Of a stretch of 64,000 bases of DNA, positions 20,281 to 31,691 are shown one piece after another. The stretch is from Tillandsia leiboldiana. Lineage: Eukaryota > Streptophyta > Magnoliopsida > Poales > Bromeliaceae. The stretch lies in contig CM055061.1 of assembly GCA_029204045.2 (NCBI GenBank), positions 40,014,977-40,078,976 on the forward strand. Direction: 5' to 3'. The notes beneath the pieces were generated by a model. The model was not told the DNA's origin. It saw nothing but the letters and a program-made list of their open reading frames with translations, and ran no database searches. Position 1 is the stretch's first letter. Every line of letters starts with the position of its first letter. The position numbers were made by a program, and so were the translations under genes.

Positions 20281-20722
20281 TCGCCACGTGGCGCCTCCCG
20301 GTTGGCGGGCGCAGTAGGCGCGGTCCACGGGTTGGCGGGTTGTACGGTGGACCGAGGACTGGCCAAGTGTCGCTTGGTGGTTGGTTGGGCGTTGTGCGCG
20401 CGGTCCACGGGTGGGGAGCTGGTACCTTGGGCCGCGTGCCCGACAGGCACGCGTGGGCGCACGTGGGGCGCGGCATGGGCGCGTTGACCCGAGGCTCCCG
20501 GCTTGGGCGCCACGTGTCGTCGCGGGGTTCGGCCACGTGGCGCATGGCTGTTGGCCCAAACAGCTGTTTGCTATTTGGGTGTACACGTGGCGGCCTGAGG
20601 TTTTTCCGGGCGTGAACAGTAACGGGCCGGGCCCGTTACTATAGCAGCCTGGAAGTACCGGGCGCCCGAATCTTTTGGCCAAAAGTCCAAAGTGCGGATT
20701 TTCGGGCTTGGGCCTATAAATA
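20281..20722 (+). promoter_or_regulatory. Element B promoter: G-box cluster, palindrome, TATA box
   Basis: Five CACGTG hexamers, several in CCACGTGG or CACGTGTC context, lie upstream of the CGGGCGCCCG palindrome and TATAAATA. CACGTG is the G-box/ABRE core recognised by plant bZIP and bHLH factors. Regulation by them is inference. Confidence 0.7.
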
Positions 20723-23382
20723 GCTATCTTGTGAGAGAGTTTTGCCCCTTTCCCGAGCTCCCCTGCCCATGGCCCCTTTGAGGAAGTTGTAGATCTTCGT
20801 GTTGTGCATCTTCTGGCAGAGGCCCGGATTTTTTTGGAAGCCGCGGCGTCGACGGCTTCGGCATCGGAGCGCAGTGCGACGATTTTCTGTTGGAGGCCCG
20901 TTTCCGTCGCACTTCAGTCTGAGAGGTCTACAGAGCTACTCCTTCAGTATTTTTGGACAATTTCTGCGGCGTTGGAATCACGAGAGGTACGTCTTCCACT
21001 TTCGTGTTGATCATCTTGCTGGATTCAGAGTTTATGACACGGTTTTAGAGGCATTTCTAAGCCGCTGTTTTCTGGTGGAGTTTTTTGGACAGCGGCCCCT
21101 TGCCGGAATTTTATCTCAGCACCCGAGTGTCAGATCGAGACGAGCCTATACACTTTTTGGATCTACTCGTCGCAAGGATTATCATCGTATTTTTCCGGGA
21201 TTTTTCTGAGGCTTGCCCGAAGGTATACTATTCCCCTTTTATCTGTGTTTGAGTTTACAGTTGTGTGGTTGTGAGTGTTTGCGCACCTGTATCGTGGAAT
21301 TTGTAACTTGGCCTACGGGGCTCGGATTTGGGCGTGCAGGTACCCGTTTCGAAGGTCTCGACGAGACAATCACTGTGATATCTTTATCGGAATTTTCAGG
21401 GCACTTTCTGTAGGTGGAAATTTCAGATCTTCAGGACTATCTTCTGCAGATTTTTGTACTTGGTTATTTTGTGGAATAAAGTGTAACCTTGGACCTTTTG
21501 TTGTACCCAGGAGTATTTGCGGATGTTTGTGAACCCATTGGTGTTGAGGATTAGTGGAGGTTGTTGCTTCTGGTGTTTTCAGCTGTGGAACTCCGGACAG
21601 TTAGCATTTTCAGGTGGGTGGCCTCGTCTTCATGACCTATGGACTGTACATTAATTCTATCAGTGTAGGGACTTGCATGTTGTAGATGTATTTTGTATAG
21701 CATGCTAGAATTTAGGAATTGATGTTCCTGATGCTTTTAGATGATCATGTGTTTATCGTCCTTCCCTACAAGCTGTTGATTATTGTTATCTTGGAACTTG
21801 ACCTAGCACCCCGTCATATGTTGCATGTGTAACCAGACTAGTAGAAAACCCTCACTTGGGCTAGGGTTATTTCTGCTTTAGACATCCACACTTCTACTTT
21901 CCTGGACATAGTGTTCTTCCTTGCCGGGTAGTGGGCCGAGTGGTCAGGGAGTTATCTTTTAGTGTGGGATGCATGTTACACTCGTGCTTGGGAGCAGAGT
22001 GGAGTCTGGTAGATGTAGTTGGGTGTGTCATCTGTAGCAGGAGCCGTTTGGTTAGACGGCGGGTCCCGAGATGTTTTTATTTTCTTGTTTTATCTGTCGC
22101 CGCTGTGTCAGTGGCAGCGGTATATCTGAGTTAGCAGGACCTTAAAACCCAGAACCTTTTTGGACACACATATGATTTTTATTAACCAAATATTTCTTCC
22201 AAGCATCTGTAGGGGTCGCCTGAGTCTGTTTTTGTTTGATTGGACGAAGGCATTAGCCCTTCGAGGCTTAGATAATAAACTGGTTTCAACTGTTTTTCAT
22301 AAAAAGAACTAAAAATCATTAAATATGGATTTCTTATAGATCAAAGGGCTTCAGTAAGAAATGTCACCTTTTGTCTATAAATTAACCACCCGAGATGATT
22401 CGAGTGGTCTGGGTTCTAAGGTCTGCCTTCTTCTTGGGACAAGAACAACGAAAGGCTATGCCTAGAGCCTGTTCTTGTTTGATTTGGGTTGTAGGTTCTA
22501 GTCTTTCGGGGTTCCCGGACCCTTCCTTGTGTCAGTGCATGCGATGTTGGCCTGTTGAGGCAGTGTTCGCAGTGGATGCGACGTTTGGTCTGTTTGGCCT
22601 GTTGAGACAGTTTCTCGCAGTGGATGCGACTTGGTGCTATGAGTGGTAGAGTGTGATCTAGAGGTTGTTTTTCTGATTTAGTGGTGGAGGTGGTTCTCCA
22701 CTTAGCTTTGAGGATCTTGGGGTCTGGCAGATCGAGGCGTGCGGTTTCCCGACTCAAGCCTGGTCGTGCATTATCAGATTGAGTCGTTGAGGGTTCTCCG
22801 ACATAGCTGTGAGAGTGTTTTGGGCTATTCCTGTTTGAGTCGAGGTTCTTTTTCCGACTGAGTTGTGCTTGAGCTGGAGTTACCGATCTGTTTGATCGTG
22901 GATCATAGCCTGCATGAGCCACATTGAGCTTGACAGAGATACTTTACAGAGATACTTGAGAGGGTTACTTTTACTCGAGCGGGTCGCTCCCCTCGAGTGC
23001 CACTCCGGAGTAGGCGAGACGGGTTGTTATACCGGCGTGAGATTGAGCTTTTTATCGCGACTTGTCGTTGCATTGTCCCTCTGGCTGTGCTGGTGTTGGC
23101 AGTCATGGACGTCCTACGTAAGTCCGCTCCTCCGGGACGTAACGGCAGTAGGTTGGCGCAGGTTTGACTGGACCCGATGAGGCAGTCAGTTTAGATTGGG
23201 TGATCAGAGATGAGAGTTAGTTGTGGCATCATGTTCTTTCTGTTCCACTCTTTGAGCATCTAGATAGAGGCATAGTAGCTGTAGAGTTACTTTTTCCCAG
23301 CTTTCCTTACAGCACTGCATTTGTTGCTTTATGCCTCTAGTAGACTTAGTGGGCAGACCGTGGGCTTGTTGGCGGCACCCAC

Positions 23383-23410
23383 TGAGAACTACTGTGGGAT
23401 GTAGTTCTCA
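23383..23410 (+). promoter_or_regulatory. Conserved leader hairpin, LTR-B1
   Basis: Identical 10-bp stem TGAGAACTAC/GTAGTTCTCA with loop TGTGGGAT, as in element A. The false copy is at 28457-28484 and the LTR-B2 copy at 36638-36665. Confidence 0.7.
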
Positions 23411-23900
23411 CACCCGTCGTGGTGTCTTTCCCCAGGGACTTCTACTGGTTCCTGTTGTTCCTGTTGCTGATCCTTCTGACCGAGGCGAGGGAGTCGCGAG
23501 CTAGTTCCCTACTGTCGTGGAGTGTAGCGGTACCCCTTCAGAGGAGAGCTTCAGTAGATTAGTTATTTTATTTTCCTTCTTTGAGAGACTGATGTAGTGA
23601 GGATGTATGTATTGAGAGCCTGTACACTGATGTATTTATTGGAGATACCTCCCGGGTTGAGTTCTGAGTTTGTATATGAGGATTGTATGATTATCATTTT
23701 TGGGAGGCGGACGACATTGTTGTATATTTCCAGTTGTACAGTGTTTGATTTAGTTATACAGCAGATTTTTATTTATAGCTCTGATATCTGTTTAGCTGTA
23801 GTACTTTTCTTGCAGGTAGGACGCTTCGCCTATGCGGGTTTGGCATAGGTGGCGGATCTGTTGGCGAGCCGGGTCGCAGTTTCGACCCCGGGGCGTGACA

Positions 23901-24469
23901 GATTAGAGTGGTATCAGAGCCTAGGTTGTAGGACATTGAGGACTTAGAAACCCTAGGCTTGGGTTGGACTTAGGATGACTACGTGAGAGTCGTGACTTTA
24001 GCGAGAGTCCTGATCGAGTTTTGTACCTCTCCAGAGACGGGATGAGTGATTGGCATGTTTATGCTCCTAAGCGATTATGTTGGCTGCAGACAACATAATG
24101 CTGTGGAATTGATAACATGTCTTAGACTTTCGCTGGATTGGGTCGTATGTTGTTGTGTCCCGTGTTTGTTATTGTGCAGTGGTCTACGATGCTTATGAGA
24201 CGTCGTGCAAGGAGGAATGCGCTTTCCGCATCTGATTAGTAACCCGAGCAGCGGGAGGCAGAGCTATCAGAGCAGAGCGAGACCCAAGGTTATGGATCCA
24301 GATGGCAGATGTCGGAGGCTGTCGATGCCAGAGGAGGCCATGGAACGTTGATGCGCTTGTTGGAGCAGAGAGCACAGTTAATTGCAGTAACCGTTGAGTG
24401 GCATCCAGTACTTTCTTCCTATGCCGTGGTATCTTCCTGTTGTACAGGCGCGCCGATGGAGCGAGCAGC
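23901..24469 (+). pseudogene. Element B internal start and gag beginning, truncated by the assembly gap
   Basis: PBS TGGTATCAGAGC at 23909-23920, then leader and the start of the degenerate gag (ATG near 24189). It matches 28983-29563 except for scattered one-base indels, which increase towards the gap. It breaks off at the same base as 29563. Confidence 0.85.
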
Positions 24470-24569
24470 NNNNNNNNNNNNNNNNNNNNNNNNNNNNNNN
24501 NNNNNNNNNNNNNNNNNNNNNNNNNNNNNNNNNNNNNNNNNNNNNNNNNNNNNNNNNNNNNNNNNNNNN
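24470..24569. other. 100-N assembly gap
   Basis: Exactly 100 N, the usual placeholder for a gap of unknown size. The sequence on the right repeats sequence already present on the left (see next feature). Confidence 0.98.
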
Positions 24570-24899
24570 GCTTGGGCCGGATTCCGGTGCCCGAATCTGG
24601 CGCCCGAATCCGAACCCCTTTCCTTGGTGGGCATGGGCTATAAATAGGCCTCCTTTCTTGGCCTTGGACCTTTTTCCTGAGCCCCTTTTTGTGGACTGAG
24701 CCCTCAAGTGAAGTTATTCCTCTTTCTTGTGCTGCATCTTCGTAGGAGTTTCGGAATTTTCGGAAGGCACGCATCGACGACCGGCCGCATCTTGGCGCAG
24801 TGCGACGTTTCTTTCTCTTCTGTGGGGCCCATTTCGTCGCAGTTTTCGGTCCACAAGAGGCCGTAGACTACTCCTAAAAAAAAATTTGATGATTTTTGC

Positions 24900-27800
24900 T
24901 GTGGGACCCGGATATTCCGGTTTGGATTATTGTTGGATTAGTGTCTTCGGGAGGTGTTTGTGACGTGTCGGGCCCAAGTTATTGGATATTCTGGAGTAAT
25001 TGGAGCATGATTGCTTGCTGGAGGCCCATTGTGGGTGATTGAGGTTTTTGGGCGCGCTTATTGGAACCAAGGATTGACCCGACATGAAAAATGGATCAAG
25101 TTTACTTTTCCCGGGAATTTTGGGAAATTTTAGGAGTGGAATTTGGCGATCGGACTTCGGATTTGGATTCATCAGCGCGCGAAAACGGTCAAGATGGACT
25201 ATTTACTTGTATTTTTCGGAGTCCCGGATGCGAAAACATGCATTTCGAGGTTTGGTACTGTTCCGGCGGCCGGAGAGGCCCGGCGCGCGGCGGGCGGCGG
25301 AGCGCGGCGAGAAGAGGCCGCGGTCCACCGCGGAGGCGTGCACCCGGGCGCTCGCCACGTGGCGCCTCCCGGTTGGCGGCGCAGTAGGCGCGGTCCACGG
25401 TTTGGCGGGGTGTACGGTGGACCGAGGACTGGCCACGTGTCGCTTGGTGGTTGGTTGGGCGTTGTGCGCGCGGTCCACGGGTGGGGAGCGGTACCTTGGC
25501 CGCGTGCCCGACAGGCACGCGTGGGCGCACGTGGGGCGCGGCGTGGGCGCGTTGACCCGAGGCTCCCGGCGTGGGGCCCACGTGTCGTCGCGGGGTTCGG
25601 CCACGTGGCGCATGGCTGTTGCCCAAACAGCTGTTTGCTGTTTGGGTGTACACGTGGCGGCCTGGGGTTTTTCCGGGCGTGAACAGTAACGGGCCGGGCC
25701 CGTTACTGTAGCAGCCTGGAAGTACCGGGCGCCCGAATCTTTGGGCCAAAAGTCCAAAGTGCGGATTTTCGGGCTGGGCCTATAAATAGCTGTCTTGTGA
25801 GAGAGTTTTGCCCCTTTCCCGAGCTCCCCTGCCCATGGCCCCTTTAGGAAAGTTGTAGATCTTCGTGTTGTGCATCTTCTGGCAGAGGCCCCGATTTTTT
25901 TGGAAGCCGCGGCGTCGACGGCTTCGGCATCGGAGCGCAGTGCGACGATTTTCTGTTGGGAGCCCGTTTCCGTCGCACTTCAGTCTGAGAGGTCTACAGA
26001 GCTACTCCTTCAGTATTTTGGACAATTTCTGCGGCGTTGGAATCACGAGAGGTAAGTCTTCCACTTTCGTGTTGATCATCTTGCTGGATTCAGAGTTTAT
26101 GACACGGTTTTAGAGGCATTTCTAAGCCGCTGTTTCTGGTGGAGTTTTTTGGACAGCGGCCCCTTGCCGGAAATTTTAATCTCAGCACCCGAGTGTCAGA
26201 TCGAGACGACCTATACACTTTTTGGATCTACTCGTCGCACGGATTATCATCGTATTTTTCCGGGATTTTTCTGAGGCGTGCCCGAAGGTAGACTATTCCC
26301 TTGTAATCTGTGTTTGAGTTTACAGTTTGTGGGGTTGTGAGTGTTTGCGCACACTGTATCGTGGAATTTGTAACTTGGCCTACGGGGCTCGGATTTGGGC
26401 GTGCAGTACCCTTTTCGAAGGTCCTCGACGAGACAATCACTGTGATATCTTATCGGAATTTTCAGGGCATTTATCTAGTAGGGAAATTTCAGATCGTCAG
26501 GACTATCTTCTGCAGATTTTTGTACTTGGTTATTTTGTGGAATAAGTGTAACCTTGGACCTTTTGTTGTACCCAGGAGTATTTGCGGATGTTTGTGAACC
26601 CATTGGTGTTGAGGATTAGTGGAGGTTGTTGCTTCTGGTGTTTTCAGCTGTGGAACTCCGGACAGTTAGCATTTTCAGGTGGGTGGCCTCGTCTTCATGA
26701 CCTATGGACTGTACATTAATTCTATCAGTGTAGGGACTTGCATGTGTAGATGTATTTTGTATAGCATGCTAGAATTTAGGAATTGATGTTCCTGATGCGT
26801 TTAGATGATCATGTGTTTATCGTCCCTTCCCTACAAGCTGTTGATTATTGTTATCTTGGAACTTGACCTAGCACCCCGTCATATGTTGCATGTGTAACCA
26901 GACTAGTAGAAAACCCTCACTTGGGCTAGGGTTATTTCTGCTTTAGACATCCACACTTCTACTTTCCTGGACATAGTGTTCTTCCTTGCCCGGGTAGTGG
27001 GCCGAGTGGTCAGGAGTTATCTTTTAGTGTGGGATGCATGTTACACTCGTGCTTGGGAGCAGAGTGGAGTCTGGTAGATGTAGTTGGGTGTGTCATCTGT
27101 AGCAGGAGCCGTTTGGTTAGACGGCGGTCCCGAGATGTTTTATTTTTCTTGTTTTATCTGTCGCCGCTGTGTCAGTGGCAGCGGTATATCTGAGTTAGCA
27201 GGACCTTAAAACCCAGAACCTTTTTGGACACACATATGATTTTTATTAACCAAATATTTTCTTCCAAGCATCGTAGGGTCGCCTGAGTCTGTTTTTGTTT
27301 GATTGGACGAAGGCATTAGCCCTTCGAGGCTTAGATATAAAACTTGGTTTCAACTGTTTTTCTAAAAAGAACTAAAAATCATTAAATATGGATTTCTTAT
27401 AGATCAAAGGGCTTCAGTAAGAAATGTCACCTTTTTCTATAAATTAACCACCCGAGATGATTCGAGTGGTCTGGGTTCTAAGGTCTGCCTTCTTCTTGGG
27501 ACAAGAACAACGAAAGGCTATGCCTAGAGCCTGTTCTTGTTTGATTTGGGTTGTAGGTTCTAGTCTTTCGGGGTTCCCGGACCCTTCCTTGTGTCAGTGC
27601 ATGCGATGTTGGCCTGTTGAGGCAGTTGTTCGCAGTGGATGCGACGTTTGGTCTGTTTGGCCTGTTGAGACAGTTTCTCGCAGTGGATGCGACTTTGTGC
27701 TATGAGTTGGTAGAGTGTGATCTAGAGGTTGTTTTTCCTGATTTAGTGGTGGAGGTGGTTCTCCCACTTAGCTTTGAGGATCTTGGGGTCTGGCAGATCG

Positions 27801-28982
27801 AGTCGTGGAGGTTTCCCGACTCAGCCATGGTCGTGCATTATCAGATTGAGTCGTTGAGGGTTCTCCGACATAGCTGTGAGAGTGTTTTGGGCTATTCCTG
27901 TTTGAGTCGAGGTTCTTTTTCCGACTGAGTTGTGCTTTGAGCTTGGAGTTACCGATCTGTTTGATCGTGGATCATAGCCTGCATGAGCCACATTTGAGCT
28001 TGACAGAGATACTTTACAGAGATACTTGAGATGGTTACTTTTTACTCGAGCGGGTCGCTCCCCTCGAGTGCCACTCCGGAGTAGGCGAGACCGGGTTGTT
28101 ATACGGCGTGAGATTGAGCTTTTCTATCGCGACTTGTCGTTGCATTTGTCCCTCTGGCTGTGCTGGTGTTGGCAGTCATGGACGTCCTACGTAAGTCCGC
28201 TCCTCCGGGACGTAACGGCAGTAGGTTGGCGCAGGTTTGACTGGACCCGATGAGGCAGTCAGTTTAGATTGGGTGATCAGAGATGAGAGTTAGTTGTGGC
28301 ATCATGTTCTTTCTGTTCCACTCTTTGAGCATCTAGATAGAGGCATAGTAGCTGTAGAGTTTACTTTTCCCAGCTTTCCTTACAGCACTGCATTTGTTGC
28401 TTTATGCCTCTAGTAGACTTAGTGGGCAGACCGTCGGGCTTGTTGGCGGCACCCACTGAGAACTACTGTGGGATGTAGTTCTCACACCCGTCGTGGTGTC
28501 TTTCCCCCAGGGACTTCTATTCTGGTTCCTGTTGTTCCTGTTGCTGATCCTTCTGACCGAGGCGAGGGAGTCGCGAGCTAGTTCCCTACCTGTCGTTGGA
28601 GTGTAGCGGTACCCCCTTCAGAGGAGAGCTTCAGTAGATTAGTTATTTTATTTTCCTTCTTTGAGAGACTGATGTAGTGAGGATTGTCATGTATTGAGAG
28701 CCTGTACACTGATGTAATTATTGGAGATACCTCCCGGTTGAGTTCTGAGTTTGTATATGAGGATATTGTATGATTATCATTTTTGGGAGACGGACATTGT
28801 TGTATTATTTCCAGTTGTATAGTGTTTGATTTAGTTATACAGCAGATTTTTATTTATAGCTCTGATATCTGTTTAGCTGTAGTACTTTTCTTGCAGGTAG
28901 GACGCTTCGCCTATGCGGGTTTGGCATAGGTGGCGGATCTGTTGGCGAGCCCGGGTTGCAGTTTCGACCCCGGGGCGTGACA
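24900..28982 (+). repeat. LTR-B1, right-contig copy
   Basis: Same LTR as 19828-23900. TATA box at 25781-25788. The donor-like site here reads GAGAG/GTAAGT (26051/26052), and the hairpin is at 28457-28484. Probably the same physical LTR assembled twice. Confidence 0.9.
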
Positions 28983-28990
28983 GATTAGAG

Positions 28991-29002
28991 TGGTATCAGA
29001 GC
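28991..29002 (+). promoter_or_regulatory. Primer-binding site of element B
   Basis: TGGTATCAGAGC starts 8 bases after the LTR end at 28982, initiator tRNA-Met type. Confidence 0.9.
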
Positions 29003-29278
29003 CTAGGTTGTAGGACATTGAGGACTTAGAAACCCTAGGCTTGTGGTTGGACATTAGGATGACTACGTGAGAGTCGTGACTTTTAGCGAGAGTCCTGATC
29101 GAGTTTTGTACCTCTCCCAAGAGACGGGATGAGTGATTGGCATGTTTATGCTCCTAAGCGATTATGTTGGCTGCAGACAACATAATGCTGTGGAATTGAT
29201 AACATGTCTTAGACTTTCGCTGGATTGGGTCGTATGGTTGTTGTGTCCCGATGTTTGTTATTGTGCAGTGGTCTACGA

Positions 29279-30235
29279 TGCTTATGAGACGTCGTGCAGT
29301 GAGGAATGCGCTTTCCGCATCTGATTAGTAACTCGAGCAGCGGGAGGCAGAGCTATCAGAGCAGAGCGAGACCCAAGAGTTATGGATCCAGATGGCACAG
29401 ATGTCGGAGGCTGTCCGATGCCAGGAGGAGGCCATGGAACGTTTGATGCGCTTGTTGGAGCAGAGAGCACAGTTAATTGCAGTACCGCTTGAGTGTCATC
29501 CAGTACTTTCTTCCTATGCAGTGGTATCTTCAGTTGTACCAGTGGCGCCGATGGAGCGAGCAGCCCCCTCCGTGCCGACGAGCAGTGCCGAGGTACTGAG
29601 GCAGGGTGGATAGTGGATAGTAGCTGAGCTTCGGGACGTCATTGGTCGATGGAGCCAGTCCCGGCAGTCTGAACCATCCTGATTCACAGGTTTGAGTTGG
29701 AGCCTTTGTAGGCAAAATTGGGGTTGGTGGTGATGGAGAGACTATCTGAGAGCCTTCATGTGCTAGGGAGTTTATACAGTTGTTGAACTGCACGCTCCAG
29801 GTTTCGAGGGACGAGGCGCATAGGATATGTTTGACGGGGAATGGTTTGCGCCAGGATACCTTTCAGTTTAGTTGGTCCCTCCGTTTTGGATTATTGACGC
29901 TTCGATGGGTAGGCTTTGTGTGTGGAGCGTGGCGTTGCAGTTCCTTTGGATAGGGATCTGCCGCCAGAGGCGAGTTCTGGATATCGGCACTTGGCGTCGG
30001 GTGATGGAGGACAGACTGACCGGCAGAGGCATTTCTGATCTCCTTACCTAGATGGCAAATTTTCGAGATGCCAGAGATCGGGTGGACCCCGATGGCAGCA
30101 TCAGCATCTATATCAGAGTAGCGCAGCGGTAGCGTGGATTTGTTATCTGCGGAGGACTTTATACGTCGCCTCAATGTGAGCAGAGACAGAGGTCGTGCTC
30201 CTTTGTGGATAGTCCTGATTTTCAGGCAGACTGAG
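29279..30235 (+). pseudogene. Degenerate gag of element B
   Basis: Homology to A and C Gag is clear but broken. The N-terminal basic and coiled-coil region (MAQMSEAVRCQEEAMERL) holds two consecutive stops near 29324-29329 and the frame ends at 29611. The Gag-domain remnant VSRDEAHRI lies near 29795-29825 and GLRQDT near 29850. A first knuckle (VICGGLYTSPQC) near 30140 has lost its leading Cys, and the second knuckle is unrecognisable. Several frame changes separate these pieces. It cannot make Gag, so B would depend on Gag supplied in trans. Confidence 0.8.
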
Positions 30236-30629
30236 CAACGACCACTTTCGTCGAGTAGATGGCGCAGTTGCAGAATCTGATGGGTTGAGGGGTCTGTTTG
30301 ACCTAGTGCCACGCCGTTGGTGCACGGTGGTGATGCCACGTCGTTGATACACGACTGTGAGGGTACGTTTATGGTTCGAGTGTAGACAGGTCCAGGTGGT
30401 ATCTAGGACCTTTTGATGGAGTCATACTCCGGCAGTTATTGTATGGTGCGAGTACCTACTTGGAATCAGACAGCCGAGGACCTTGCCTAGATGGCGTTCA
30501 GGACACGGTAGGGCCTCATGAGCTCTTAGTGAGGGTAATTGGATTGATTAATGCCCTGCCACAATTTTTTTTTTGATTTGAGGATTTGTGCTCCAGCTGT
30601 ACTTGATTGCATTGGTAACAAGATCCTCC

Positions 30630-31650
30630 AGGGATATTTTGATCTACTCCCAGAGCGACTCGGAGCACGAGGAGCACTTGTAGATGTGCTACCATGCCCG
30701 TGTGGATAAAGCTGTATGCCAAGTTATTGTGATACAAGTTTTAGCTCCAAGTGCATGCCTTCTTGGGTCACCTTATTCTAGCCGTTAGGGTGGCGGTGAA
30801 ATCCGGCCAAGATGGATGCTATCTGAGATTGGCCGAGACTGACATCTATTGTCGAGACGAGAAGCTTCCTGGACTGGGCAGTGCCAGCAGACCTGGACGA
30901 ATGGATGATTAGGCTGATACCAGCGCCGATTTTAGCATCGCCAGTGATGGGAGATGGATTTGCGTGTTACAGTGATGCCTCCCATAGTGGATTTGGAGTT
31001 ACAGTAGATTATTGTTGAGCATTCTGTATCACCCCGACAGGGCCACTGTGGTGGCGGATACCTGGAGCCGGATAGCTTTTCGAGGTTGAGTTTAATGATT
31101 CCACAGCTGGCGCGGTGTGGACTATTGAGGTAAACATGGCTTCTGGTTGTGTCTCTAAGGGTTCCTTTGGATGATAGACCGCGGCTGAGTAGTTCACTCA
31201 GATGGTCAGGATTCGGGAGTGACCGAATGAGGACCCCTCCTTGTTTGAGCTCTTTCATTATGGGTTGATCGTGGGGGTATGCTTCGGTTGCATTGGTTGT
31301 GTTGACACAGGATGTGATTTGGTGCGTATTGCACTGGTGGTTATTTTGTTTCCCCCAGCTTTTGGCGGAGCCCCCGGTGGTGTTTCACGTCTCAGCTCTG
31401 GAGTGTTTTTCCTTTTGGATCTCTCGCCCGTGATTGACTCGCCCCTTTTTGCGATCTGTGAGTGTTTGTGGTACGAAGGACGCCCGTTGCGAATTCCGGC
31501 CTGTGGGGTGGGGGAAATTGCGCAATCGGGCCTTGCCGTTTTGGTTAATGTAGTCTTTGCGGAGTAATCACGGGGGGGTGAGCGGTGACTTAGGAGCTGG
31601 AGACGGGGACGTTGAGTACCTACCCTTGTTTTGTGGAACCTTTTGGGTTG
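30630..31650 (+). pseudogene. Scraps of pol (RT, RNase H, C-terminus) in element B
   Basis: DILIYSQSDSEHEEHL near 30636-30682 is the RT segment after FIDD (the catalytic block itself is damaged). FLGHL near 30757 is the RT end. CYSDASHSGFG near 30962-31000 is the RNase H start, and YHPDRATVVADTWSR near 31027-31072 its end. ELETGTLSTYP near 31596-31630 matches the end of gypsy pol. The pieces are in different frames with large deletions between them; no protease or integrase core is recognisable. Region 30236-30629 shows nothing identifiable. Confidence 0.7.
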
Positions 31651-31654
31651 AGCT

Positions 31655-31691
31655 AGTTTCGAGGACGAAACTTTCTTTTAGTGGGGGAGGA
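31655..31691 (+). promoter_or_regulatory. Pre-PPT hairpin and polypurine tract of element B
   Basis: AGTTTCG-AGGA-CGAAACT (31655-31672) keeps the 7-bp stem seen in A. GTGGGGGAGGA (31681-31691) directly precedes LTR-B2. Confidence 0.8.

Larger units (their letters stand above)
19828..23900 (+). repeat. LTR-B1 (5' LTR of element B, left-contig copy)
   Basis: 4073 bp, TGTGAGGACC to GGGCGTGACA. The U3 at about 20200-20600 is GC-rich with several CACGTG boxes. The palindrome core CGGGCGCCCG (20659-20668) and TATAAATA (20715-20722) form the promoter. A donor-like GAGAG/GTACGT is at 20986/20987, with a leader hairpin at 23383-23410. Lower base accuracy towards 24469 is apparent from single-base indels against 24900-28982. 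Confidence 0.93.
24570..29563 (+). other. Probable false duplication of 19508-24469 (overlapping contig end)
   Basis: 24570-24899 repeats LTR-A2 up to the same TTTGC junction, with LTR-A2-specific bases (GGTGCCCGAATCTGG). 24900-28982 repeats LTR-B1, and 28983-29563 repeats the internal start. Frequent one-base indels near 24570-24900 suggest low-coverage contig sequence. Confidence 0.85.

Noticed and set aside
24193..24774. Frames running across the N gap
   Set aside because: The N run carries no sequence, so any frame through it is meaningless.
19828..28982. Two independent insertions of element B side by side
   Set aside because: Both copies show the same LTR-A2 flank and the same TTTGC junction, which separate insertions would not reproduce.
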